Counted from the stretch's first letter, positions 22,496 through 30,966 are shown. The stretch is 39,358 nt of DNA from an uncultured Faecalibacterium sp. (GCA_944386015.1 CALWZK010000081.1:1-39358); one strand, 5' to 3'. The notes: a model not told the origin generated them from the sequence alone. Translations and numbers: made by a program.

Positions 22496-23920
22496 ATGGC
22501 GGTTTTCAAGGCAGTTTACAACATTCTGTGGGGAGATCTGGTCCGGATTCCCCTGCCGGGGGGCAGCACTCTGGGCCTGTCCCTGCTGGTGATGATTCTG
22601 ATCCCGGCCGGCGTGTATTTTACCATCCGGACACGGTTTCTGCCCTTCCGGCTTTTCCCCGAGATGATCAAGGTGACGCTGGAGAGCCACCAGAAAGACG
22701 AAAAAGAGAGCATATCGGGCCTTCAGGCCCTGATTGTCTCCACCGCCTGCCGGGTGGGTATGGGCAATCTGGTGGGAGTGGTGGCAGCCATCTCGGCGGG
22801 CGGTGCGGGCGCCGTCTTCTGGATGTGGGTGATTGCCCTGCTGGGCTCCTCCACCGCTTTCATTGAGTCCACCCTGGCCCAGCTGTACAAGGAAAAAGAT
22901 CCCCTCTATGGGGGCTATCGGGGCGGCCCGGCCTACTATCTCCACCATCTGTTTATGGGAAAGAAGGGTGAAAAGAGCGGTCAGGGCGGCCGCCGGCGCT
23001 CGGTGATGGCCTGCCTCTTTGCACTGTCGGGTCTGGTGTGCTGGTGCGGCATCAGCCAGGTCACCAGCAATTCCATTTCCGGCGCCTTTGAAAATGCCTT
23101 TGCGATCCCGCCCATTTGGTCTACAACGATTCTGGTTGCGCTGGCTGCTGTGGTGGTGCTGCGGAAGAAGGCCACGGTGAAGGTTCTGGATCTCGTGGTG
23201 CCGGTGATGGCGGCCTGCTATTTCTTTCTGACCCTGTTTATCATTGTGAAGAATGCGGCCCTGCTGCCGTCGGTGTTCCAGCGAATTTTTGCAGAGGCCT
23301 TTGGCCTGCGCCAGGCGGTGAGCGGCGGCATCGGCGCTGTCATCATGAACGGTGCCAAGCGGGGCCTGTTCTCCAATGAGGCGGGCTCGGGCTCGGCGCC
23401 CTGCGCGGCGGCTGCGGCGGATATCAGCCACCCGGCCAAGGAAGGCCTGCTCCAGTCCCTGGGGGTTTTCATCGACACCATCGTGATTTGCAGCTGCTCC
23501 GCCATGGTGATGCTGCTGACCCCCGAAAGCCTCACCAAGGGCCTGGAAGGGATGGACCTGCTCCAGACCGCCATGCATTATCATTTGGGAACCTTTGGGG
23601 TGGTGCTGATTGCGGTGATTCTGTGGCTGTTCAGCTTCTCCACCTTCCTGGGCATTTTGTTCTATGCCCGGTCCAATGTGGCCTACCTGTTCGGGGATCA
23701 CTGGCTGCCCCAGATCCTGTATAAAGTGCTGGCTCTGGTGATGCTGTTTGTGGGCGGTCTGGCGGCCTACCAGTTTGTATGGGACCTGGGGGATGTGGGC
23801 ATTGGACTGATGACCATCTTTAACATGATCGCCCTGATTCCGCTGGCACCCGAGGCGCTGCAGTCGCTGCGGGACTATGAGGGCCAGCTGGAGAAACAGG
23901 AACATGAGAGGAGGATGTAA
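22496..23920 (+). CDS. Alanine/glycine:cation symporter (AGCS family)
   Basis: A 474-residue integral membrane transporter of the sodium:alanine symporter family, with about 10-11 hydrophobic segments. Family hallmarks are GGYRGGPAYYLHHLF (cf. the usual GGPAYYI), and NEAGSGSAPCAAAAADISHP, the signature loop. It imports alanine or glycine with Na+ or H+. The start has GAGAGG about 9 bases upstream; the length fits the family, and the longer open frame would cross the terminator. The GNAT gene follows after one base, so they form an operon. Confidence 0.94.
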   Translation: MAVFKAVYNILWGDLVRIPLPGGSTLGLSLLVMILIPAGVYFTIRTRFLPFRLFPEMIKVTLESHQKDEKESISGLQALIVSTACRVGMGNLVGVVAAISAGGAGAVFWMWVIALLGSSTAFIESTLAQLYKEKDPLYGGYRGGPAYYLHHLFMGKKGEKSGQGGRRRSVMACLFALSGLVCWCGISQVTSNSISGAFENAFAIPPIWSTTILVALAAVVVLRKKATVKVLDLVVPVMAACYFFLTLFIIVKNAALLPSVFQRIFAEAFGLRQAVSGGIGAVIMNGAKRGLFSNEAGSGSAPCAAAAADISHPAKEGLLQSLGVFIDTIVICSCSAMVMLLTPESLTKGLEGMDLLQTAMHYHLGTFGVVLIAVILWLFSFSTFLGILFYARSNVAYLFGDHWLPQILYKVLALVMLFVGGLAAYQFVWDLGDVGIGLMTIFNMIALIPLAPEALQSLRDYEGQLEKQEHERRM

Positions 23921-23921
23921 C

Positions 23922-24650
23922 ATGATTTCCACCCGGCAGGCAGACCAGGCCTATTATGAGCTGTTTTCGGTTTCCCGCCCCTTTTCGGAACATTTGACCA
24001 AGCGGGAAGACAACCAGCTGCGGGATAAATACGATCATAATTCCTTTTTCTATCATGGTCAGCCCACCCTGGAGGAAGTCCGCCGGGCGCTGGAATACCA
24101 AAAGGCCAGGGGAGACGGCTTCTTCAAGCTGGAAGGGTATGTGCCTCTGGAACATTCCTTTGGAATGGAACAGGATATAACCCTGACCATGGTGCTGTCC
24201 GACCCTGCCGCTGCAGATCGCTGGCGCTCCAACCCCGACGTCCGGATTCAAAAGCCGGATTACGCCCAGCTGGAACAGCTGGAATTGCGTTATTACGGCC
24301 CTCTGTATGGGGATGATTTTACGGTGCGCAATAACCGCCGCCTGCGGGAAAAGCTGGCCTACCACGGCGCCTATCTGGGAGAGCGGCTGGTGGGCTGCTG
24401 CTATACCTGTGAAGCGGGGGAATGGGTCTGCATGGACAGCCTGCTGGTGGCTGACGACAGCCGCCGCCAGTATGTGGCCACCACCCTGATGAAATCCATT
24501 GCCGCTGCGGCACACCAGGCGGGCAGAACCCTCTACCTCCACGCCGACCAGGATGACACCCCCAATATGTATGCCAGGATGGGTTTTGTCGCCACAGACC
24601 GGAGTTATGAGTATACCTGCACCAACTTCAGTATCCTGAAACTGGACTGA
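23922..24650 (+). CDS. GNAT-family N-acetyltransferase
   Basis: A 242-residue acyltransferase. The GNAT fold is in the C-terminal half: GAYLGERLVGCCYTCEAGE (beta4), VCMDSLLVADDSRRQYVATT (motif A with the acetyl-CoA loop, RRQYVAT in place of the usual Q/RxxGxG/A), and TLYLHADQDDTPNMYARMGF (motif B). The first ~100 residues are a family-specific extension. AGGAGG is 7 bases before the ATG. It is cotranscribed with the alanine/glycine symporter. The substrate is unknown; an amino acid or peptide is a guess from the neighbour. Confidence 0.85.
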   Translation: MISTRQADQAYYELFSVSRPFSEHLTKREDNQLRDKYDHNSFFYHGQPTLEEVRRALEYQKARGDGFFKLEGYVPLEHSFGMEQDITLTMVLSDPAAADRWRSNPDVRIQKPDYAQLEQLELRYYGPLYGDDFTVRNNRRLREKLAYHGAYLGERLVGCCYTCEAGEWVCMDSLLVADDSRRQYVATTLMKSIAAAAHQAGRTLYLHADQDDTPNMYARMGFVATDRSYEYTCTNFSILKLD

Positions 24651-24679
24651 TTTTGCACCAGCACATTTTTGTATTTAGG

Positions 24680-24719
24680 GCCTTTCCCTCACCAAAGACC
24701 GGTGAGGGGAAGGCTTTTT
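24680..24719 (+). terminator. Terminator of the symporter-GNAT operon
   Basis: A 14-bp stem with one G-T pair (24680-24693 with 24701-24714) followed by TTTTT. Confidence 0.85.
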
Positions 24720-24896
24720 GTTTATTACAAGAAAGGCCTGCTTCAAAAGAGATCCGAGCAAAACAGCAGGGCCTTAGGACCACTGCAGTTCATGGAATGT
24801 TTCGTTGGCCCGACTGATTGAAAAAAGCAATGAAATGAAGAACTTTTTTGCACTTGGATCAGCTTTTGACCCTGCAGGACTAATACTTTGGATGTA
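24720..24896. other. Intergenic stretch between terminator and promoter
   Basis: The region from 24651 to 25025 holds the terminator at its left and the LuxR-gene promoter at its right. The ~180 bases between show no gene or clear structure. Confidence 0.4.
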
Positions 24897-24925
24897 TTTA
24901 CAACCAATCAGCGGTTTGGTAAAAT
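24897..24925 (+). promoter_or_regulatory. Promoter of the LuxR-type regulator gene
   Basis: TTTACA (24897-24902) and TAAAAT (24920-24925) with a 17-base spacer, about 95 bases before the start codon. Confidence 0.75.
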
Positions 24926-25025
24926 AATGATTAAACAAGGAAGATAATGCCGATCAATATCCGAATCAAAGGCTGAAAAAAGGAAGAGTGCCGGAAATAA
25001 AAACGGAAAGGGGAGAGGGCTTGCA

Positions 25026-27377
25026 ATGGCACAAAATGTTGTATTGAAGCCCGCTCTGGTCCAGAAATTCCGGGCGGCTATGTCCCGGGGGAGGGCAGCA
25101 TTTTTCAGCGCACCCTGCGGCTTTGGCAAAACCACCACAGCCCAGGCGCTGGTGGAAGGGCGGAAAGTCTGTTATCTCTCCGCCTCGGATCCGGGGTTCG
25201 CTCTGCCTCCTCAAGAGAATGGATGGAATACCCTGATTGTGGATGATCTCCACAACCTGGTCCGGGAGCGGGATCAGGAAACCCTCTGTGATCTGATCCG
25301 GGAGCACACCAGGCGGCGCTTTGTGCTGCTGTCCCGGGGAATGGTGCCCGGCTGGCTGCTGCCGTTCCAGTTTGCGGGCCTGATGACGGTCTTTGACTGC
25401 TGGGACCTGGCCCTGGGCCAGGAAGAAACCCGTGCCATGCTGAGTCAGTACGGGGTTGAAGTCTCTGACCTGGACCTCCGGGAAATCCAAAAGGTCAGCA
25501 GGGGCTGTCCCATGCCGCTGGTGCTTCTGGTGCGGCATCTGCTGCGGGAAGGCGCCTACAACGAGCGGATGGCGGACCAGGTCCGCCGGGAACTCTTCCT
25601 GTATTTTGAGGATCGGGTGTTCCGTCCCCTGGACCTGGACACCCAAGAACTGCTTTTGGATCTGGCTCCCTTTGAGACCTTCGGCCCCGAGCTGGCCCGC
25701 ATGGTCAGCGGCAACCCGAAAGCAGGGGAGCTGCTGGGCCAGTGCCAGCGGGCGTCCACCTGCATGCTCCAGGAACACCTGGATCAATACCATTTCTGGC
25801 CTGTTTTCCGCCGGTTTCTGCTGTGGGAGATGGAACAGACCTTCGACGAGGAAAAGCGAAAGAACCTCTACAGCCGCGGCGGGTTGTACTATGAACTGAA
25901 TGAGGACTATGGCAAGGCCATGGCCTGCTACTCCAAGAGCGGGGAACAGGGCAAAATCTCCCAGCTTTTGATCAAGAATGCAGAAATGCACCCTGGTATG
26001 GGCCATATGGAGGATACAGCCCCCTACTACCAGGCCCTGCCGGAGAAAGAAATTCTGACTTCGCCGGCCCTGATGCAGGCCATGAGCATGCAGTGCTCGG
26101 TCAGCCTGGATCTGGAGGGCTCCGAGCGCTGGTACCAGGCGCTGCAGGATTTTGCCAACAGCCGCCGCCGGACCGACGGGGCGGGCCGGGAAGCCCGCAG
26201 CCGCCTGGCCTGGCTGGATCTGGCCCTGCCCCAGCGGGATGTGGAAGGAATGATTGACCTGTTCCCCAAGGTGTTCCGGCTCCTTTGCAACCGGGATATC
26301 CGGCTGCCTGCTTTCTCGGTCACCAGCACCTTGCCCAGCCTGCTGGACGGCGGCAAAGATTTTTCCCCCTGGAGCAAAAAGGACGATTTGCTGTATGCAG
26401 CTCTGAAAGTGCCTGTGGAGGGGGTTCTGGGACGGGACGGCGTCTGCATGGCAGACTGTGCCCTGGCCGAAAGCAAATTTGAAAAGGGGGAAAATGTCAA
26501 GGATCGGGTGCTCTCCCTGATGGCCAACCTAGAAAAGGTGCGGCGCAGCGGCACACCGGATATTGAATTTGCCATCGTGGGGCTTTTGGCGCGGATTCAG
26601 ATGGATTCCGGCCGGGCCGATGACGCCCGGCAAACCCTGCTGACCCTGCGGGAGCGGTTTGAGGCCAATGGCGAGAACCGTTTTCTGCCCAATCTGGATG
26701 CCATGCTCTGCCGTGTTTATCTCTACCTGGGGGATGACAGCCAGGTGAGCCGGTGGTATCGGGAAAAGGCGCCGAAAAACCCCCAGAAGATCTCCAGCCT
26801 CCGCCGGTATCAGTATATCACCCAGGCCAGGGTGGAATTGGCCATGGGGGATGAAAACCGGGCCCTGCTGACCCTGGCCCCCCTGAGTCCCTATTTTGAG
26901 ACCTGCCGCCGGTATATCCTGAGCATTCACATCCATCTCATATCGGCCATCGCCAAAAACCGGATGGGGGAAGGGGACTGGCAGAACGATCTTCGCGCTG
27001 CACTGGATACGGCGTCGGAGTATCACTTCATACGGACCGTCAGTCAGTATGGCGCGGCAATTCTGCCGCTGATGGGAAACCTGGACTGGGATGGGGACAA
27101 AGCCTTTTTGAAACAGCTGATGACGGCCCTGCGGATTCAGGCTGCCTGCTATCCCAACTATCTGCGGCCCTATCAGTCCATGAACGCGCACCTTTCGCCC
27201 ACCGAGCTCCAGGTTTTGCGGCTTCTCTGCGCCGACAAGAGCAACGCCGAAATCGGCGCCATTCTGGGCATCAAGGTGCCCACCGTAAAAGTCCATGTGA
27301 GCCATATCCTGGATAAACTGGGGGTCAAGCGGCGGGCCGAGGCCAAAACCGCCGCCCAGCGGCTCCACCTCTCTTAA
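25026..27377 (+). CDS. Large ATP-binding LuxR regulator (MalT/LAL type)
   Basis: A 783-residue STAND-type regulator. The N-terminus has an ATPase module: Walker A APCGFGKTT at 29-37 and Walker B LIVDDLHN at 69-76. The middle (about 280-700) is helical and TPR-like, expected to bind the inducer or a partner. The C-terminal ~60 residues are a LuxR HTH: LSPTELQVLRLLCADKSNAE, then GIKVPTVKVHVSHILDKLGV. The layout equals MalT/LAL activators. GGGGAGAGG lies 8 bases before the ATG. It stands alone, with no obvious target beside it, so the signal and regulon are unknown. Confidence 0.92.
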   Translation: MAQNVVLKPALVQKFRAAMSRGRAAFFSAPCGFGKTTTAQALVEGRKVCYLSASDPGFALPPQENGWNTLIVDDLHNLVRERDQETLCDLIREHTRRRFVLLSRGMVPGWLLPFQFAGLMTVFDCWDLALGQEETRAMLSQYGVEVSDLDLREIQKVSRGCPMPLVLLVRHLLREGAYNERMADQVRRELFLYFEDRVFRPLDLDTQELLLDLAPFETFGPELARMVSGNPKAGELLGQCQRASTCMLQEHLDQYHFWPVFRRFLLWEMEQTFDEEKRKNLYSRGGLYYELNEDYGKAMACYSKSGEQGKISQLLIKNAEMHPGMGHMEDTAPYYQALPEKEILTSPALMQAMSMQCSVSLDLEGSERWYQALQDFANSRRRTDGAGREARSRLAWLDLALPQRDVEGMIDLFPKVFRLLCNRDIRLPAFSVTSTLPSLLDGGKDFSPWSKKDDLLYAALKVPVEGVLGRDGVCMADCALAESKFEKGENVKDRVLSLMANLEKVRRSGTPDIEFAIVGLLARIQMDSGRADDARQTLLTLRERFEANGENRFLPNLDAMLCRVYLYLGDDSQVSRWYREKAPKNPQKISSLRRYQYITQARVELAMGDENRALLTLAPLSPYFETCRRYILSIHIHLISAIAKNRMGEGDWQNDLRAALDTASEYHFIRTVSQYGAAILPLMGNLDWDGDKAFLKQLMTALRIQAACYPNYLRPYQSMNAHLSPTELQVLRLLCADKSNAEIGAILGIKVPTVKVHVSHILDKLGVKRRAEAKTAAQRLHLS

Positions 27378-27471
27378 GTGGCATTAAGAGCAGTCGACGG
27401 GTAGCCCTCCTCTCTGTCCTATCCGGCAGCTCTTATGGCGCTGGTTTGCTGCAAAGCCGGCGTATCATAGC

Positions 27472-27510
27472 AAAAGACAGGCTTCCCGCCAACGGGAAGC
27501 CTGTCTTTTT
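27472..27510. terminator. Bidirectional terminator between convergent genes
   Basis: A perfect 17-bp stem (27472-27488 with 27493-27509) and a 4-base loop, with T-runs on both strands. It serves the LuxR-type gene and the B3/B4 gene. A smaller hairpin (CTCTTAA/TTAAGAG, 27371-27390) overlaps the LuxR-gene stop codon. Confidence 0.9.
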
Positions 27511-27514
27511 GCGC

Positions 27515-28174
27515 TTATTCCAAAATCTGTTGGTCGACCTGGGTCACGCCGCAGTATTGCTGCAGCATCCCGGCAAACTGGTCCATCCAGGGCTTGAGCT
27601 CTGCCGGGCCGTCAAAGCTGTAGAGCACCGACACAATGTCCCGCTCACCCTCCTGGATCATGGCCCGGCGGCTGTCGCTGGTGGGGTTGCCGAAGGGGCC
27701 TTCTGCATCGTAGAGAACCGGCAGACACCCGATGTTGACGCTGCCTTTGCCAATGCCCGGATAATGGGTTTCCTCGGGGGCGCGGCGCAGCTCCACATCG
27801 CCTTGCAGGCAGCCGGTGTCATAGGACCCGATGGAATACCCCGACGAAACCGAGATGCAGTTGTTGACCTCCACAATGTTGTTGATGTGGTACAGCCCGG
27901 ATTGCTTGACCACCCGGCGCAGCATGGCTTCTGCTGCGTTGCGGTATTCGTGGGGGGATTTGCCCAGGGCTTTGTAGGCGCTGCGGGTGGCAGCAATGTG
28001 GGGGTTCTTTGCAATCGAGTCCATCTGATATTCGGCGGCCAGCCTGGCCAGGGCGGCATCAAAGGCCTGCAGCAGCGCCGGGGAATTTGGTTCCACATTG
28101 GCTTTGTAGTGCAGAATGCCCAGCGCCGCGCCCGGACACACAGAACGGACTTCTTCCGAAATGGAAAAATGTAT
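27515..28174 (-). CDS. B3/B4 tRNA-binding domain protein, apparent ATA start
   Basis: A 219-residue stand-alone B3/4 domain protein, related to the B3/B4 editing region of phenylalanyl-tRNA synthetase beta. Typical segments are HFSISEEVRSVCPGAALGIL at the start, TRSAYKALGKSPHEYRNAAE, and LYHINNIVEVNNCISVSSGY. Family members usually begin MKFxISEEV, which aligns with ATA-His-Phe-Ser-Ile-Ser-Glu-Glu. AAAGGAG lies 8 bases before this ATA, and no ATG, GTG or TTG lies between; the nearest TTG (28240) has no ribosome-binding site and adds 22 residues unlike the family. ACG one codon upstream is the alternative. A role in editing mischarged tRNA is possible but unproved. Confidence 0.85.
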   Translation of the reverse strand: MHFSISEEVRSVCPGAALGILHYKANVEPNSPALLQAFDAALARLAAEYQMDSIAKNPHIAATRSAYKALGKSPHEYRNAAEAMLRRVVKQSGLYHINNIVEVNNCISVSSGYSIGSYDTGCLQGDVELRRAPEETHYPGIGKGSVNIGCLPVLYDAEGPFGNPTSDSRRAMIQEGERDIVSVLYSFDGPAELKPWMDQFAGMLQQYCGVTQVDQQILE

Positions 28175-28267
28175 CGTTGCTTCTCCTTTCCTGGGTCGTT
28201 GCCGTCCCCGGTTTTGCAGGGAAAAGGCTGTCTGCCGCAAAAGGGGACTGCGGGATGAAATGCAAAA

Positions 28268-28299
28268 AGCCTCGCAAAATCTTCCGATTCTGCGAGGCT
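28268..28299 (-). terminator. Terminator of the downstream tRNA-Ser gene
   Basis: A perfect 9-bp stem (28268-28276 with 28291-28299) followed on the minus strand by TTTTTGC, just after the tRNA 3' end. Confidence 0.8.
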
Positions 28300-28304
28300 C
28301 TCTT

Positions 28305-28395
28305 TGGCGGAAAGATGGGGATTCGAACCCCAGAACGCTTTTACACGTTACACGATTTCCAGTCGTGCGCCTTAGACCAACTCAGCCATCTTTCC
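28305..28395 (-). tRNA. tRNA-Ser (anticodon GGA), copy 1
   Basis: A 91-base class II tRNA on the minus strand: acceptor GGAAAGA pairing with TCTTTCC, discriminator G, encoded CCA, D-arm, anticodon loop CTGGAAA (GGA, reads UCC/UCU), a long variable arm, and the T-loop GGTTCGAATCC. Identical in every base to the second copy at 28586-28676. Confidence 0.95.
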
Positions 28396-28444
28396 ACATA
28401 TTCACTTGAAGGGGTACCGGACTGTGTCACGCAGCTCCCGCAGT

Positions 28445-28473
28445 ATTATCTCACAAGATGAGCCAAATGTAAA
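28445..28473 (-). promoter_or_regulatory. Promoter of tRNA-Ser copy 1
   Basis: Minus-strand TTTACA (28473-28468) and GATAAT (28450-28445) with a 17-base spacer. Confidence 0.7.
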
Positions 28474-28550
28474 GACCCCAAAAAATATATTTTGAAAGAT
28501 GACGAAAATTGAATGATAAAGAGGCCTTGCCCCTTTTGGGGAAAAAGAAA

Positions 28551-28580
28551 CCCGCAGGAAACTTGAACATTTCCTGCGGG
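28551..28580 (-). terminator. Terminator of tRNA-Ser copy 2
   Basis: A perfect 11-bp stem (28551-28561 with 28570-28580) followed on the minus strand by TTTCTTTTTC. Confidence 0.85.
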
Positions 28581-28585
28581 GATTC

Positions 28586-28676
28586 TGGCGGAAAGATGGG
28601 GATTCGAACCCCAGAACGCTTTTACACGTTACACGATTTCCAGTCGTGCGCCTTAGACCAACTCAGCCATCTTTCC
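28586..28676 (-). tRNA. tRNA-Ser (anticodon GGA), copy 2
   Basis: Same 91 bases as copy 1, including encoded CCA. The flanks differ, so the two genes have different promoters and terminators and are separate transcription units. Confidence 0.95.
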
Positions 28677-28735
28677 ATCTATCAACTTTTTGCTCTTTTG
28701 GGCTTTGTGTTTGCCGTGTTTCAGAGCGCTTTAAT

Positions 28736-28764
28736 ATAATACCTGAATTGCCGGGTTTTGTCAA
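28736..28764 (-). promoter_or_regulatory. Promoter of tRNA-Ser copy 2
   Basis: Minus-strand consensus TTGACA (28764-28759) and TATTAT (28741-28736) with a 17-base spacer. Confidence 0.85.
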
Positions 28765-28798
28765 GCCTCTTTCTGAAAAAATTTGGGATCATTTGATC

Positions 28799-28827
28799 TT
28801 GACGCGGCAGGCCGCCGGGCGTATCAT
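28799..28827 (+). promoter_or_regulatory. Promoter of the alpha-hydroxy-acid oxidase-like gene
   Basis: TTGACG (28799-28804) and TATCAT (28822-28827) with a 17-base spacer. Confidence 0.8.
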
Positions 28828-28888
28828 GAGAATGAAAACAATGCGAGCGGCCCGGCTGCCCGTGATGGTGACAAAGGAGGATGTTTCC

Positions 28889-29914
28889 ATGACGTACACG
28901 GATGTACTGAATCATGCCCGGGAGTGCCTGGGCGAAACCTGCAAAGCCTGCCCCATCTGCAATGGTGTGGCCTGCAAAAACCGGATGCCCGGCCCCGGCG
29001 CCAAGGGCGTGGGCGACACCGCCATCCGCAACTATGACAAGTGGGCTGATATTCGGCTGAATATGGATACACTCTGCGAGGGCGGCAGCCAGGACACCAC
29101 CTGTGAGCTGTTTGGCCGGACCTTCAAGTATCCCTTCTTTGCGGGCCCGGTGGGCGCAGTGAACCTCCACTACTCCGAAGCCTACAATGATATGACCTAC
29201 AACGACGTGCTGGTCCGGGCCTGTGCCGCCAACGGCATTGCAGCCTTTACCGGCGACGGCACCGACCCCAACGTGATGGTGATGGCAACCCGCGCCATCA
29301 GCGCAGCAGACGGCTGCGGCGTGCCTACCATCAAGCCCTGGGATATCGACACCATCCGGGCCAAGATGGAGATGGCCCGGGAGAGCAACTGCTTTGCGGT
29401 GGCCATGGATGTGGATGCCGCCGGCCTGCCTTTCCTGAAAAACCGCAACCCGCCGGCCGGCAGCAAGAGCGTGGCCGAGCTGCGGGAGATCGTGGGCATC
29501 CTGAACAAACCCTTCATTGTCAAGGGCGTCATGACGGTGAAGGGGGCCCTGAAGGCCCAGGAGGCCGGTGCAGCCGCCATCGTGGTGTCCAACCACGGCG
29601 GCCGTGTGCTGGATCAGTGCCCTGCAACCGCTGAGGTCCTGCCCGAGATCACTGCCGCCCTCCACGGCAGCAATACGACGGTTCTGGTGGACGGCGGCAT
29701 CCGCACCGGTACTGATGTCTTCAAGGCCCTGGCCCTGGGCGCCAAGGGCGTCCTGATTGCCCGGCCCTTTGTCACCGCTGTGTACGGCGGCGAGGAAGAG
29801 GGCGTCCGCCTCTACATCGAAAAGATCGCCGGCGAGCTGGCAGACGCCATGCAGATGTGCGGCGCACATACCCTGGCCGATATCACCCCCGATATGGTCC
29901 GGATCTGCAAGTAA
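28889..29914 (+). CDS. FMN-dependent alpha-hydroxy-acid oxidizing protein with Cys-rich N-terminus
   Basis: A 341-residue TIM-barrel flavoprotein of the lactate/glycolate oxidase family. The active-site segment is VVSNHGGRVLDQ (catalytic His, substrate Arg) and the FMN phosphate site is VLVDGGIRTGTDVFKALALG. FIVKGVMTVKGA is the usual strand with the flavin-contacting Lys. Residues 13-29 carry five Cys (13, 18, 21, 24, 29), then MPGPGAKGVG; this part is absent from classic oxidases and could bind a metal or an Fe-S cluster. An anaerobe would more likely use it as a dehydrogenase than as an oxidase. AAAGGAGG is 8 bases before the ATG. Substrate unknown. Confidence 0.88.
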   Translation: MTYTDVLNHARECLGETCKACPICNGVACKNRMPGPGAKGVGDTAIRNYDKWADIRLNMDTLCEGGSQDTTCELFGRTFKYPFFAGPVGAVNLHYSEAYNDMTYNDVLVRACAANGIAAFTGDGTDPNVMVMATRAISAADGCGVPTIKPWDIDTIRAKMEMARESNCFAVAMDVDAAGLPFLKNRNPPAGSKSVAELREIVGILNKPFIVKGVMTVKGALKAQEAGAAAIVVSNHGGRVLDQCPATAEVLPEITAALHGSNTTVLVDGGIRTGTDVFKALALGAKGVLIARPFVTAVYGGEEEGVRLYIEKIAGELADAMQMCGAHTLADITPDMVRICK

Positions 29915-29930
29915 ATCCTTTCAAAGAACG

Positions 29931-29964
29931 GGCCGCTGCACCCTTTGGCGCAGCGGCCTTTTTT
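29931..29964 (+). terminator. Terminator of the alpha-hydroxy-acid oxidase-like gene
   Basis: A perfect 9-bp stem (GGCCGCTGC at 29931-29939, complement at 29950-29958) followed by TTTTTT. Confidence 0.85.
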
Positions 29965-29970
29965 GCAGCA

Positions 29971-30004
29971 AAAAGCGGCAGCTGGTTTCCCGGCTGCCGC
30001 TTTT
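29971..30004 (-). terminator. Terminator of the pseudouridine synthase gene
   Basis: A perfect 12-bp stem (29971-29982 with 29993-30004) ending in TTTT on the minus strand, back to back with the plus-strand terminator. Confidence 0.8.
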
Positions 30005-30015
30005 GTCGTGTTTGT

Positions 30016-30966
30016 TTATTTCAGGGTGCCGTCCAGGATCTGCCCGTAATACCAGGGCTTGGGGGCGTGGAAGGTCTTGCCGCTGAGATCTGCCAGAATC
30101 GGCTGGCTGAAGGCAGGCAGCACCAGCTCCCAGGCGCACAGAGCCTGGTATTTCAGCCGCAGCTCCCGGTTGGCGGCATTGTTGCCGTACTTGCTGTCTC
30201 CCAGAATGGGGCAGCCGATGCTGGCCATGTGGGCCCGGATCTGATGGGTCCGCCCGGTCACCAGGTGAACCTTCAGCAGGGCCAGCCGGCCCGACACGGC
30301 AATGGTCTCATATTCGGTGCAGACTTCCTTGGCACCGGGCTTTTTCTCGGCGAGGATCTGGACCTTGCCCAGATCGGCGTCTTTCAGCAGCCAGCCGCCC
30401 AGTGTTCCCTCGGGGGGGATGGGCCGGCCAAAGGTGACACAGAGGTAGGTCTTTTTGACCCGCCGCTCCTTGATGGCCTCCAGAAGGATCTGTTCCGCTT
30501 CGGGGCTCTTGGCGATCAGCACCAGGCCGCTGGTGCCGGTGTCCAGCCGGTGGCACAGGGCGGGCTGGTAGAGGCTGTCCTCGCTGTATTCGCCCTGGCT
30601 GTTGAGGTAGAGCAGCGCACGATTCAGCAGGGTGTCGTTGTCGGGGCCGTCCACCGCCAGACCGGCGGGCTTGTTGACCACCAGCAGCTGGGAACTGTTG
30701 TAGATCACCTCGGCGGGGCAGCGGGCCCGCTTCCAGGCGGGGCCCGTCTCGTCCCGGTTGTCGTCCAGCTGGTCATCCAGAATGAACAGCTTGATCTCGT
30801 CTCCCGCCATCACCCGGGTGGAGAGGGGCTGCTTTTTGCCGTTGAGTTTGATTTTGCTTTCCCGCAGGGCCTTGTTCAGGCGGCCCGGATTGAGGGAGGG
30901 GTACTGCTGCATCAAATAATGGTCCAGCCGGGTGGGGGCCAGACATTTCACTTTCAATATTTTCAA
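30016..30966 (-). CDS. RluA-family pseudouridine synthase
   Basis: A 316-residue RNA-modifying enzyme. An S4 RNA-binding domain lies at about residues 8-65 (TRLDHYLMQQYPSLNPGRL). The catalytic domain carries the RluA motif HRLDTGTSGLVL with the nucleophilic Asp at about 142, then GRTHQIRAHMASIGCPILGD. It converts uridine to pseudouridine in 23S rRNA or tRNA; the exact site cannot be told. The start is taken as TTG at 30966, because GGAGG lies 7 bases upstream of TTG-AAA-ATA; a GTG at 30990 has no site. It has its own promoter, inside the end of the helicase gene. Confidence 0.92.
   Translation of the reverse strand: MKILKVKCLAPTRLDHYLMQQYPSLNPGRLNKALRESKIKLNGKKQPLSTRVMAGDEIKLFILDDQLDDNRDETGPAWKRARCPAEVIYNSSQLLVVNKPAGLAVDGPDNDTLLNRALLYLNSQGEYSEDSLYQPALCHRLDTGTSGLVLIAKSPEAEQILLEAIKERRVKKTYLCVTFGRPIPPEGTLGGWLLKDADLGKVQILAEKKPGAKEVCTEYETIAVSGRLALLKVHLVTGRTHQIRAHMASIGCPILGDSKYGNNAANRELRLKYQALCAWELVLPAFSQPILADLSGKTFHAPKPWYYGQILDGTLK

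Noticed and set aside
28305..28676. tRNA-Ser pair as attachment site of an integrated element
   Set aside because: No integrase, no partial tRNA repeat and no foreign-looking gene block were seen; the two copies are full genes with own promoters.
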